Both the position numbers and the translations under genes were made by a program. A stretch of 64,000 nucleotides of DNA, from NCBI GenBank assembly GCA_027475525.1, contig JAMWFC010000051.1:1315205-1379204 (forward strand), in the 5' to 3' direction. The notes under the pieces were generated by a model, which saw only the letters and a program-made list of their open reading frames with translations, was not told the origin of the DNA and did not search any database. This document shows positions 11,058-21,955 of this stretch, in pieces. Source of the DNA: Macrolepiota albuminosa (Eukaryota > Basidiomycota > Agaricomycetes > Agaricales > Agaricaceae). Within the stretch, counting starts at the first letter, position 1; each line of letters opens with the position of its first letter.

Positions 11058-11179
11058 GATTGATTTTTGTCATGTACATGTATTCTATAATCTTCGTGGG
11101 CACATCACAGCATGCAATAATGTAAACCATTAAATTATCACAAGTCAAATTGATAAAATATTCCAAGAACGCAATTTGA

Positions 11180-12640
11180 TCATTTACGGATGACCTTTCC
11201 TTGCGACTTGCGCAACATACGCTTGCGTTCCTTTTCCATGTGCTAGGATCACTCGGGTTAGAGGAATGATGGCATGGAAAACCCAAAATCAAAACCTTTT
11301 GTTGCTCGGCTGCAGGTAGTTTAGCAATCTTTTCCTTCTCCAGTCTGCGTTTTGCTGCCTTCTTATCTTCAGCGGCTTGTTGTTCCTGGGATAAAAGGTC
11401 AAGCGATGCATGCCAATCAAGGAGGACGCAACGCACCTCTTCTTTCTTTTCCTTCTCTGCGTCTGCTCTAAGACTCTTGTCCAGCTCGTCCCTGACCTTC
11501 TTGAGTTTAATTTTGGTCTCTGGACGAAGGTGGATGGTATGGAGAGAGTCAATGAACGAGAAAATCGCAGAAACTAGGCCGGCAGTATCTTCAACTCGGC
11601 TGGGCAGGGTAAGGCTCAAAATGACATGCTTTTGACGCTTATTGAGAGGAAGAGGACTTTCGGGGCGTTGACGAGGCTGATCGGTGACCTACATGCAAGT
11701 TATCATGATACATTCGACGCGAGGAAACTGGTGACGAACAGATAATGAGCGAAAATAGGGCAGCACTTTGGGATTGTTCAGAGCAGTGACGAGAGCAGGT
11801 TTGAGGAGGTTGTCGGTAATATCAGCAAACTCTATGAACGGTCAATATCGGACGGGTGAATTGTAATAAAGTGAGACATCTACCCGACATGACAGAAAGC
11901 GAAGAAGGAAGAGCAGGATTCTCAGAGGTCTTTGTGAATGTCTGCAAATAGTATTAGCACTAGATCAAAACCCAAGCCAACAGAATGAGCATACCAGGTC
12001 CCATCGGTCTTGTTTAATGGACAAGAACTCATCCTTCGCGACGATGGCCCAGACAAAGTCATGGGGTAAAGCTCCAGGAGCAAGCTTAAAGTCAAGAGTC
12101 ACGTCATCCTTCGGACGGTAGTGCAGATCAATAAAAGTCCATGCAAAGTGGTAGATGTATTGGAAGAGATCGTGACGTGGCTTGAGGGTGTAGACGGTGT
12201 GGAGAGAGGCGACATTGCGACGTCCCGTAGAGAAGGTATAAAAGTCAGAGTATCCATCTTGAGTCAGACGCTTCTTTCCGAGCGGTCTCGAGAACTGTTT
12301 TTCGAGCAGAGGTATGTACGCGTTGAACCTTGCAGGCGTAGACGTCAGTACCTGCACGCGTGTCACAGAACATGAGGTACCATCTGTTGGCCTTGGACTT
12401 GTTCCTGTATATTCCCAGGTATGTAGACGCGAGATAGATGACGATACCAGTCAGCAGGTACAGCTCGAGTTGGAAGACTGAGCCAAAAATGTAAATGATT
12501 GTCTCACGACAAATGGAGGACTCACGGGCAGGCCGGAAGACGAAGATGCCCCACTTGAATTGGAGGCCGTCGTATTCTGGGGGATTGATGTGAGGCGGGG
12601 GTGTGAGGACCTGGAGGATTCGCTGGAGGAAAGAGGCCAT
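11180..12640 (-). CDS. CCDC47 / DUF1682 family ER membrane protein
   Basis: ATG at 12640 (MASFLQRILQVLTPPPHINP); TGA at 11180. After a short N-terminus there is a membrane segment (LYLLTGIVIYLASTYLGIY), then the soluble DUF1682 domain (NRWYLMFCDTR, YIPLLEKQFSRPL, DGYSDFYTFSTGRRNVASLH, TLKPRHDLFQYIYHF, FVWAIVAKDEFLSIKQDRWD), and a highly basic, Lys/Glu-rich coiled-coil tail (AAEDKKAAKRRLEKEKIAKL ... RKRMLRKSQGKVIRK). This is the architecture of CCDC47 orthologues, which sit in the ER membrane, contact ribosomes and belong to the PAT complex that chaperones multipass proteins. At least seven exons with 45-60 nt introns. It converges on the STB6 3' end (122 bp) and is divergent from the gene at 12741. 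Confidence 0.85.
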
Positions 12641-12740
12641 GTCGGACTTGTCTCACAATTCCGGAGGCAGATGTGGTCGGCAGATGCCGATCTCTCTTTC
12701 TATACTTTGTATCACTTGCCCGATGTGATTCTTCTATTCG

Positions 12741-13415
12741 ATGCCTCCCTTGCCATCTCGCGATTCCTTCGCGTCGTCCTTCACGGTGCTCACCGGCGCT
12801 TCATCGGAGAGGTCAACTGCGGCAACACCGGACCCGCTTGTGAGTTGATCATGCTTTCGCGCGTCTTGCAGCATCGTCCATCGGAGAGGTCAACTGCGGC
12901 AACACCGGACCCGCTTGTGAGTTGATCATGCTTTCGCGCGTCTTGCAGCATCGTCGATCTCGTTCCAGAAGCCCACCGATTTTGCTGCATTTGTTGTGCA
13001 GGTCATCGCACAGTCCACTCGTGAATCTCACTCGCTCGATCAGCGCGTGCTTCGACAGTGCCTTGGCCTCTCTTCATCTTTTCTTGTCACAGATACCACC
13101 ACCAATCCCGCAGCAGGAATACATTCTTGGTCTATTGGTCTCAATCGTCTTGTTGACATATGCATCGCCCTTCACAAGCGCAACCAGCTCGAACTTGAAA
13201 CCTTTGATACTGCTTCGAGAGCCTGCTCCGAGTGCTGGACAATTTCTGGTTCATGGAGGGCACTTGCGGATTGTAGAGATGGCGTCCGTACCGCCGCAGA
13301 GAAACTCAAAACGGTACTTGACCCTAATGGAAGGACATATAGAGGCAAGCTTGATCACGAAGATACCACTCGCCGTCTCATCTCTAACCCAGGTCAGCCC
13401 GTTTACGCTCCATAG
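12741..13415 (+). CDS. conserved hypothetical protein
   Basis: Exon 1 starts at ATG 12741 (MPPLPSRDSFASSFTVLTG) and ends before a GTGAGT donor; exon 2 starts after CCAG (KPTDFAAFVVQVIAQSTRES) and runs to the TAG at 13413-13415. About 170 residues. The C-terminal half carries a pattern I have seen in Agaricomycete hypotheticals: SRACSECWTISGSWRALADC, RDGVRTAAEKL, DPNGRTYRG. No domain of known function is recognised. The perfect 77-bp duplication 12802-12955 covers the end of exon 1 and most of the intron; with one copy removed the intron is an ordinary 50 nt. Only 100 bp separate this start from the CCDC47 start on the other strand. Confidence 0.6.
12802..12955. repeat. perfect 77-bp tandem duplication (likely assembly artefact)
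   Basis: 12802-12878 and 12879-12955 are identical. The repeat spans the end of exon 1 and the start of intron 1 of the 12741 gene. Collapsing it leaves a normal 50-nt intron. Confidence 0.95.
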
Positions 13416-13824
13416 CATCTCAGACCGATGGCCGATGTCATACTACGTTAAACTGTCAATATACCCTTCACCCCGGTATTCAAAACGGCTGGTTCCATGT
13501 CCAAATGAAAGCTCGGCCTCCAGGACACCGTGATCGACCCCAGAATTGAGGCAACGATGCGTTCTTGATGGAATGATGGAAGCCTGTTCCTGTATCGGCA
13601 GTTCTTTCCTTTGACCTTCTGGAAACGAGTTTACCCTGTTTTATGTAATTCAACAAGTATGTACTCGAATATTACATTGATTGCTCGATGATGATACATT
13701 GATTTGTTCTCTTTGGCAAAATAAACAATCGCATTATTAATTAAAGAGATGCGAGGTTCGTCACGGGCCAGGTGCTTAAACAGTATCAGTACTGCTTGGG
13801 ATCGAAAGAAGCGTTATAAACTCA
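13416..13824. other. intergenic (converging 3' ends)
   Basis: 409 bp between the 12741 gene (plus) and G6PD (minus). AT-rich, with no supported feature; presumably 3' UTRs. Confidence 0.4.
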
Positions 13825-15667
13825 CTAGGAATCAGCTGCACGCCTGAAACCGTATTTCTCAACGAAAGCATCAAGTTCTTTGGGTCCACGAGAACCGTAA
13901 GGATAAGAAACGGGACGAGGGCGTTGCCCACTCAGGCCATCAATCCAGTGCAGGATGGGCGTGAAAATCTGACCACCATAGAGTTAAGCAGGCATGGCGC
14001 CAATAGTATGATACGCACCTTCCAGGCGACATCAAGTTCATCGTTGCGCACAAAGTTGGAATGATCGCCTTTGAGGGCGTCAAGGATAAGTGCCTCGTAT
14101 GCTTCGGGAATCTTGGACTCAGTGAACCTCCGCTTGTATGTGAGGTCCATCTCGGTTGGGATGGCACGTGTATAAAGGCCAGGTGTCTTCGCGTTGAGCT
14201 TCAGGTAGACTGCCTCGGAAGGTTGAATACGGATAACTAGTTCGTTGCGAGCAATGTCCTTGAAAATACCCTGAGTAACATCCTTGAACTGAATTCTGAC
14301 CTCCACTTTGGCTTCATTGAGAGCTAAGGGAAGAAATCAATTTAGTCCAGAAAATGAGTCAGCCTAAGGGCTTGACGAATTCACCCTTTCCAGCTTTCAA
14401 GATGAACGGAACACCCTCCCATCGGGGGTTATTAATCCACAATGTCGTCGCAGCGAACGTAGGGCAGACAGATTGATGAGGAACGGTCTCATCATCAAGG
14501 TATCCGGGCTTGCCATTTGCAGCAACATACTGCCCAAGAAGGGTATCCGAGCGTTCAATGGGAGGAATACACCGCAGGACTTTGACCTATGATCGTTTTT
14601 TACGATCAGATAGGCAGTAACTATGAGGAAATGTATTTATGACCTTTTCGTCACGGATATCCTCAGCAGCGAAAGAGACGGGACGTTCCATGGTCAAGAT
14701 ACTGAGGACCTGTAGCAAATCTGCGCGAGATGAGCGACAACGACCTTATCAGGTATGTGTATACTCACGATTCTGGAGAATGTCGCGGATGATACCAAAC
14801 TCATCAAAGTAACCGCCGCGACCCTCTGTACCAAATGGCTCTTTAAACGTGATCTGGACGTTACTGATGGAATTCTTGTCCCAGGCCGCTCCCATTGCGA
14901 CATTAGCGAAACGTAAAACAAGTAGGTTCTTAACCATCTCTTTCCCAAGATAATGGTCGATACGGAATGTCTCATCCTCAGACCAATACTGTTTAAGAGC
15001 GCCCAAAAGCTCTCTGGCAGAATCAAGGTCTTTTCCAAAGGGCTTTTCGACAATAATGCGATTGACACCTCCCCTGGTGACGTAGCAATGCTCCTTCAGG
15101 TTTTTGGCCACCGAAATGAAGACACTGGGGGGAAGTGCAAGGTAAAAGATGCGGTTGCACTCCTTTGACTGGTATTTCGACTCTATTTCCTCAAGATGCT
15201 TGTTGAGTTTGTCAAACGATGAGCCCTCATCGTAGCTGCCCGAGACATAAGTAGAAAGAGCTTTGAACTGCTCGATTTTTTCAGCTATCTCGGGGTCGTT
15301 ATCTGTATTCTTGATGTATGAGGTTGTACGCTTGTGGAATTCCTCGAGATCCATCTTTGTACGAGCATAACCCACGATTTTCACATCTCGGGGAAGGAAG
15401 CCTTGGCAATATAAGCCGAAAAGTGCCGGAAGAGTCTGTTGTGAGGATGTCGATTAGAACAGGTTTGTGGAATGCCACAGGGACAAATGGCTTGCCTTTT
15501 TCTTTGCAAGATCGCCAGAGGCACCGAGTACTGGAAAATGGAGTGAGAAACGCGCGATGATAACGTTGAGTTGGCAACTGACCGACGATAACGGTGTTGT
15601 CCTTGAGCTCATCGTGTGTGGTCTCCATGGAGGGGATGGTGCCAGAAAGCGAGCGATTGCGAGTCAT
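13825..15667 (-). CDS. ZWF1: glucose-6-phosphate 1-dehydrogenase
   Basis: ATG at 15667, TAG at 13825. It catalyses the NADP-dependent oxidation of glucose 6-phosphate, the first step of the oxidative pentose phosphate pathway, in the cytosol. Visible signatures: the dinucleotide-binding [31 protein letters not shown]; the active-site block [40 protein letters not shown]; and the C-terminal [19 protein letters not shown] with the final GFRRAADS. All expected blocks are present, so the enzyme looks intact. About seven exons with short introns; one joins NTVIV to VLGASGDL across 15523-15583. It is divergent from THOC5 with 148 bp between starts. Confidence 0.93.
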
Positions 15668-15815
15668 GGCAGGTGAAAGAGAGGATGAAGGATGAAGGAA
15701 AGGCAGAGATGGAAAAACCACTTGAAACCTTGGATCAGTCGGGGAGGCAGGTGGGTGCTGACAGTGAGTGATCGACCCGGGCCCGGCCCGCCAAGTTCTT
15801 ACAATAACCAACGCC
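15668..15815. promoter_or_regulatory. shared G6PD / THOC5 promoter interval
   Basis: 148 bp separate the two divergent start codons. No TATA box is obvious. Pyrimidine-rich tracts lie near both starts. Function is inferred from position only. Confidence 0.4.
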
Positions 15816-16613
15816 ATGCTCTCGTCCGACCATGGCATCCCACCATCCACAGACGACGTCTTCGACAAACTACGCGACCTTGTCTCTCCTAATCACCTCC
15901 CGCAAGATGTCGCTGCCATGCATATCCGTGCTATGGCCCTAATGGGCCGTCTTAAGGCTCTCCATCGTGCAAGTAATACCGCCACACGCATACGAAAAGA
16001 GGCTACTTCTGAAGCAAGGCAGGAGATGGACCAGTCCCATCTTGGCCTCCAGAATCTTTTGTACGAGAAGCGCCATCTTGAGCGCGAAATCGAAAAATGT
16101 CGACAGTTTGCGTGAGTGTCGAACTGAACACTTCTTGTCCATCGCTGGAAAGTGTGTTTGTAGCTCCATCTACCAGGATGTCCCACTCTACAGCCTCGAA
16201 GAATTCAAGTTGTTGGCGCCAGAAGAAGCCCGCACAGAAGAAGTCCTTTCAGACGAACATCAACTCATGCTCAACCGTCTAAGTTTTGAACTCGCGGAAC
16301 GCCAACGGTATGCTGCAAATTTGTATCACATGTCATTAGGCGACCCTCTCATTCCATGCGTTAGGCTTGATCTCAGGAGAAAAGAGCTTTTGCAACAAAA
16401 AGAAGAACTTCTAAAGGAAAGCAAGACAAAGTCGTCTACGATGGACAGCGTAAAGACGCAGATTGATCAACTTATAAAGGTACTGACTGTCTTGGTTGAA
16501 CGCTTCACACGATTGACAGCCTGTGTCCTGCCTAGGCTGCTGCAGACACCCGGAAGAAAATAGAAGTCTTTGTGCCTTCAATACAAAGCACAGATGATGC
16601 CACGCCAGGCTGA
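15816..16613 (+). CDS. THO complex subunit 5 (THOC5/FMIP-like)
   Basis: Start MLSSDHGIPPSTDDV (ATG 15816; an in-frame ATG at 15768 is possible). Four exons; the last intron ends in CCTAG and leads into AAADTRKKIEVFVPSIQ and a TGA at 16611-16613. The protein is a nearly continuous coiled coil of about 220 residues. Diagnostic stretches are MALMGRLKALHRASNTATR, LGLQNLLYEKRHLEREIEKC, the FMIP motif IYQDVPLYSLEEFK, and ELAERQRLDLRRKELLQQKE. THOC5 is part of the nuclear THO/TREX assembly coupling transcription to mRNA export. The short length is usual for fungal orthologues, which lack the long metazoan C-terminus. Confidence 0.85.
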
Positions 16614-16912
16614 AATACATATATTTATTGACATTGATGTTTCCAAGGTTTGGAGTCGTGTCTGAGTACGTCTTTGTCAGGTGAGAATAGTACAGAAACT
16701 AAAAAGGTGAAGGATATAACGTGGAAACACGAGAAAAGTGAACGTAAACGTTATGCAAGAGTACAAGGATAAGTCCTATAGCGGCTGTAGTAGGACAACG
16801 ATTGATGTAGGATATATAACACATTGATAGGTTTCGTGTAACCTGAATGATGATGAGGAGAAATACAGTGAGTGGGCAGGAAACAGTCAAGTGAAAAAAT
16901 CATTGTGAAAGG

Positions 16913-17715
16913 TCACTCGTCGTCACTGATGCTTCCTATATCACTCATCTCTTCATCTTGATCTTCCTCGTCGTTCCCGTCCGTCGACGCATCCGCAGCC
17001 TCCTTTGTAGCATATCTCTGAACATACTCTGTTACGATTACCAGCTATATGACAACTGGCTAATTCAGCATAAATCCTCATACCTTTCACCTTGCTTTCG
17101 TACTCCTTTGGATGGCGCATAAGAAGCGCGGCAGCTTCACCATTCAGAGGATCGTTTGGGTTAGGATAACGCAGCAGTTGTGGAAGGAAGACCTCGAAAA
17201 TATTGATCATGTCTGCGTCCATCCTTGATCAGATCGTTTCGTGGGCGTCAACCGATCGAGGCTCACCGAACATGGGCGACCACGTCTGGTTGATCACGTC
17301 TAAGCACACCGAACCACTTCTGCACGACTATAAGACATTAAAGGTCGTGTAAGATAATGGCTACGCACAATTCATCGATATTAGGGTGAAATATCTTATT
17401 CATGAATCCAATACTGGGTGATTTGTAGGGGTATTGATCCGGAAGCTCGACATGAATCTTCCAAACACCGCCTTGGAATGGAGCTGAAAGAGGAATGAGC
17501 AACAGATTCAACAAGAAGTCATGGACGTCGACGCACTCTCAGAGGGGCCAAAGAAACGAACGTAGAACTCCTGCATGCTATCATTGACCAAGGAGACTTC
17601 GTAATCGGACATTAGCCTGTAAGAGAATGAGATAGGGCAGCGAGAGAGGTGAAATTGGTAAAGACATCTTCATGACATCGGTTTCAATTCGACGCTTGCT
17701 AGGATTTGCGTATAA
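16913..17715 (-). CDS. UBC8: ubiquitin-conjugating enzyme E2, Ubc8/UBE2H type
   Basis: Spliced minus-strand gene. Blocks read, in order: [68 protein letters not shown], the active-site segment [17 protein letters not shown] with the catalytic cysteine, [50 protein letters not shown], and an acidic tail ending DIGSISDDE. These match UBE2H/Ubc8, the E2 that works with the GID/CTLH ligase in catabolite degradation of gluconeogenic enzymes in yeast. At least five exons. The initiator codon is not resolved: the frame before NPSKRR meets a stop without a clear splice site, so 17715 marks only the furthest supported codon. Confidence 0.85.
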
Positions 17716-18044
17716 GGAGGTTATTTGTCAGTCTTTAATTTCCAAAAGGCCTAGAAGACTTATCATGGTGAAAAGTAGTTATAGCTCGTGGAGGATATTG
17801 GTGAAGAAAGAGATGAAGGCGATAACAAGGGACAGAATGTGGGCTCGTGACTCGCAGGGGTGATGATTGAGAAGGCGCTCTTTGTCTCTTCTGGACGTTT
17901 CAGCACCGCACTCTCAGCGCTTAACTCCTTAATCATTCTTTCTAAAGACTCTCAGGATTTTCTACGTCATGATGCAGGCGACCAGCGACCAGCGCTTAAC
18001 AATACTTAGTAAATATTCATACTTTGGGCCGCTCGCTCCACCGT
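17716..18044. other. intergenic
   Basis: Presumed 5' region of the E2 gene, which must include its unresolved first codons, and the 3' flank of the small membrane-protein gene. Nothing else is supported. Confidence 0.35.
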
Positions 18045-18672
18045 CTAGTAGAACCAGTCCTCGACGACGCAATGAAGATCGTCTTTCGAACATGGGAATG
18101 GTATTGATCCAGTATAGCCCATATCCTGTTTGCCTGCCGTAGGTGACCTCGAAGTGAAGGTCAGCTCCCCTCCTGTGGCAGGGTCAACGGCACGGTGTGA
18201 CATCGAACGCCAGGCCAGTAACGCCGCTTCTGATATGAGCTTCATTTGGTCAATATGGATTTCTAATGGCCCACCTATCCAGAACAACCCGAAACCGCAA
18301 ACCAAGACCATTTCCTCCTGTGTTTGTGATAAAAGCTGCCCCTGGCGCCTGTGATGCATTGTGACGCTATCGCCTCATTTAGCCAAGATTTCGTGTGATA
18401 GTAGAAGAACCAACAGAAACATCATCGAAGCAATGGCAAGCATGGCAACCGATGTCTGTGTAAGGTGAAATGCATCTGCAACCCTTCGTCAGATGACTCA
18501 ATGCAACTGGGCGGTATCTTACGAAAGGAGGCCGTTAGTTTCGTTACGAAATGACCGATGACGAGAGCTCCAATGGCTGTCCAAATGGAAAGTTGGTCCC
18601 GGAAAGTTCTTCATTGTTTGCGAACTGACCTGTGGCGATGGAACGGAAGGGACGATCACTAAAAAGCGGCAT
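18045..18672 (-). CDS. predicted small membrane protein, unknown
   Basis: ATG at 18672 opens MPLFSDRPFRSIATA. After a GT-AG intron comes the hydrophobic AIGALVIGHFVTKLTASF, then HAFHLTQTSVAMLAIASMMF and more hydrophobic residues. A further intron ending in CACAG would lead into VLVCGFGLFWIGGPLEIH and a soluble tail finishing CSKDDLHCVVEDWFY (TAG at 18045). This gives two or three membrane segments. No family is recognised; the opposite strand is partly open too. The last intron is my choice to avoid a stop in LAK and may be wrong. Confidence 0.4.
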
Positions 18673-18899
18673 TGTGTTCAACTAAGAGAGAGAAAGCTAT
18701 ATTGTCCGGTATGGGTCTAGTACCTTTTTATCGATAGTGCAACGAGGTAGGGCACGTTTCCCGCACGCGCATCAAAACGTAAATGAGTCAACAGGTATAA
18801 ACGTGTATGTAAAGGTGTACTGAAGGTATTCGACATAATATGAATCAAATCCCTGAATCATCATATAGATATCGTTTCAATCGTGCTGCTAGAGTCATA

Positions 18900-20029
18900 T
18901 CATCGCATAGGGACTGTGGTAACTGTGGCCGGTTGTCCGTTCATTCCAGGCTGAATTACAATGGTCTGACCAGGTTGGTGCATTGCATTCATGGGTTGTT
19001 GACCGTATACGTATCCTGCCGGGTACTGCATCATTGGTCCATGTTGAGTGCTGGTGTTATAGAAACCTGGAGCTTCTCCAAACCACGGAAGTTCTGCGTG
19101 AAAGTTTGATCAACCTCATGCAGCAGAACTTTCATCAACGAGCTCACCACGTATAGGCTCTTGCCAGATATCAAACCTTCCATACATTTGTGCCAGACTT
19201 ACCAAACGGAAAAGGATGTAGAGAGCCAGCACGTTCATTGCAAAAAGCGCCCACGAGAATGCCTGAATCACTTTCATCTCGTGGCAGAACGCTTGTGCAG
19301 ACACTATACGATCCCTGATGAGAAAGGAATTTTTGACCGCTCGTGAATTTACTCACTGCCTCCATTTCTTGTCGCAGTGAGTTGACCGGCCAAACCGTCA
19401 CACTGGACTGTTCCAATGATGTCACTTGCATATCAGATGGCACTCAGATTATCATCTGCTAAAAGTGATGAGCAACTAACGTTGACCATGCTCCCATAGC
19501 TTTCCAAGATTGAGTACAAGTAGATTGACATAGTATATGAGCTGGCTGTCATACCTAACCATAATGTTCCCAGCACGAATAGCATGGGAGCTTCTGTCCT
19601 CGGCTGGGCCCACTGTATCCTTGCATCGCCGTAAGCATAATTGCTCAAACACATCGGATAAGAGTGGGAGTTACGAGATTAGAAAGAGGAGTAGTGTTAA
19701 TGAGGGGACAACAAGAGAAAAAATCGTAAATTCGTCTGTCAGGAGTGCATTGAGCTGAACATCGTTGAGATATATCTGAACACCTGTACATACTGTGTAA
19801 CTTTGGAAGGAACAAGTTGGCAAAGTGAGCTGCAAGGCCTAAGACAGTTGCTGCCAACATCATCAATCGTTGCCTACAAAACCCATCATCGATCATGCTC
19901 AAAGACTGACCAGAAAGTATGAACACAACGACTAGGGTCAATAAACGATATTAGAGGGTCTGTTTGTCGCAAAGTTCGGAGTAACATACCGTAAAAGCCC
20001 ACTCTGTAGTTTCCAAAGCGTACGGTCAT
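18900..20029 (-). CDS. MARVEL-like tetraspan membrane protein (1)
   Basis: ATG at 20029 gives MTVRFGNYRVGFYVVVFILS, then ATVLGLAAHFANLFLPKLH (TM1), EFTIFSLVVPSLTLLLFLIS (TM2), QWAQPRTEAPMLFVLGTLWL (TM3), a cysteine-containing extracellular loop, CHEMKVIQAFSWALFAMNVL and ALYILFRLVSLAQ (TM4), then a Pro/Gln/Gly-rich cytoplasmic tail (YGQQPMNAMHQPGQTIVIQP) ending VTTVPMR, TGA at 18900. The arrangement matches the MARVEL-type tetraspans common in Agaricomycetes, which associate with plasma-membrane domains. At least seven small exons. The next gene upstream is a second member on the same strand. Confidence 0.75.
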
Positions 20030-20328
20030 GTTTATTGTCAGGTGCACAGTTGAAAAGGAAAACGGACGCGTTTAACAATTCCCACATCAAATCTTTGGTT
20101 CCTTCACAGCTCGAGCACGTGGAAATATCATCTCGATCGATCAGCAACACTTTATTTCCGCGCACTCACTGCAATACACTTCTTATTTTACGTATTTTTG
20201 TTATATAGGGTTCTGACAACTTCAGAATGTTTCGTGCCGTACATAGTACATGAACTGGATTGAACCTTACTATACATATATGATGTCTATTCCAAAATCC
20301 TGCCATACACAAATACTGCAGACATCAA

Positions 20329-21564
20329 TCATCGGTGGCGAGCTGATCCAGGTGCGGTCAGATTCGGATTGAGCATATTACCGCGTTCAAAATCATTGCT
20401 CGTATGAGATCCAATAAGTGTCGATCGTCCAGAATTATCTGACAGTTGCCGCACTGGCGGCTTGCTGGGAAGAGGTTTCTCTCTGACAGATCTCCCATTG
20501 GACCGTCCATTAGCATACGGACTCCTCCCATGATTCCTTTCTTGGGATCGCTTTCGGCCTCCTGACTCCGCATCACGGGTAAGCGGCAAGATACTTGACG
20601 ATTTGCTATTGTCACGCTTCATATGACTTGTATTACTTGTATCGTAGCGATTGAACCATGCACAAGACGTTACGGGACCATACCACATGTGATTTTCGCC
20701 GCTTTTATGTTTTCGAATGGCCAAGAATAGAAGCCCAAGGCAGAAAAGTATGACTGTGGTCCTCGTTGAGACATAGATCGTTTACATGAAAACCACTCTT
20801 CGTACCAAGCACTGCATTGATTAGTGAAAACGCCATGAGGACACGATACATGGCCTGATACTGCTCCGTGTGAACTGTGAAGAATCAGGCTGTGAAGGCA
20901 AGAAAGTGTCATCCGACTCACAGCTCGCAGAAGAGTCGTCCAAAGGCTGTGTAGCCGATGTGGAGGAGTAGCATTCTACGTCGGCCGATTGAGAATCCGA
21001 AGTCACAAGGAAGACTCCCAAAACTGGAAACATGCAAGTCAGATCAAGCGATGTGAAGAACGAAGGATTCTCACCAAGCCAGAAGAGCCCTGCGAGACCA
21101 AGAGAGGCCAGCTCCATCCTGGTGTTTATAGGATTGCGTCCCCTCAATAGCAAGCTGAGCCCGAGTCTGGTACACAGACGTCAGAAATGATATCTTAATG
21201 TGAAAAAATGAATACTCACAGCAGGGTGAAGATAAATAAACTAGCTGAACAGACAAAGATAGAGAAGGGAACAAAACGAGCTACAGTACGGTTTCAGAAT
21301 GCTTGATGATTGGGAGTATTCTAAGGCTCACTGAGATCAGAAGCAGCGAGAACGTGCTGAAAATGGCCCGCCATTGCCAGGCAAATGACGGTGAAAAGGA
21401 TAACAGCCCCTGCAAGTCTTTAGCCCATTGTTCTTCAGATTGACGGGAATGACTGTACCATATACACTGGCTCTAACGATGTTAAAGATCGAAGTCATTC
21501 TGGGCCGACGGGGTGGAGAAGAAGGTCGTAAGTGTGGCGTTGTTGGTGCGGGATTTGAAGGCAT
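20329..21564 (-). CDS. MARVEL-like tetraspan membrane protein (2)
   Basis: ATG at 21564: a Pro-rich N-terminus (MPSNPAPTTPHLRPSSPPRR), FNIVRASVYG then AVILFTVICLAMAGHFQHVL (TM1), DLTRFVPFSIFVCSASLFIF (TM2), RNPINTRMELASLGLAGLFW (TM3 with charged entry), an acidic/Ser loop, AMYRVLMAFSLINAVL and VILFCLGLLFLAIRKHKSGE (TM4). The cytoplasmic tail of about 130 residues is Ser/Arg/Asn-rich (GGRKRSQERNHGRS; REKPLPSKPP) and ends APGSARHR, TGA at 20329. Same architecture as its neighbour but with different tails, so the pair may be an old tandem duplication. Confidence 0.7.
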
Positions 21565-21955
21565 GATAAAGCATCCAGATTTAGAAACACGAGGTTAACA
21601 CGAAGCAACAGTAAGACGATGGGAATTCAGCGTGCTGGCCGCGCGTCAGTGTCGTGAAAAAGTCAATGAAGAGTGCGTTGCAAGGTGCGGCACGCCCGCA
21701 GGACGCTGCAGTTCAGAATTCAGGATGGTGATTAAGGCGAGCAAGAGAAGCCAACGGCCTGGAAATTTTCGACAACATATTCGAGGTTTACATAAGGACA
21801 CGAGGCGTGTGATGATCGATATGTACCTCGAGGACAGGTGCACCGCCACACACTCAAGTAAATGGCACGATCAGGCCACGATCACGGAGGCAGATTCAAC
21901 GTGCCGATCTATTCCTGGAATGTGCAACATAAAGAAAACAAAAGATATTTAAGTG
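21565..21955. other. intergenic
   Basis: 391 bp between the start of tetraspan 2 and the 3' end of acetoacetyl-CoA synthetase. A plus-strand open frame from 21632 shows no motif and no splice context, so I do not call it. It probably contains the tetraspan promoter. Confidence 0.4.

Noticed and set aside
21632..21952. Plus-strand open frame of 106 codons
   Set aside because: Irregular composition and no homology I recognise; it sits in the promoter region of tetraspan 2.
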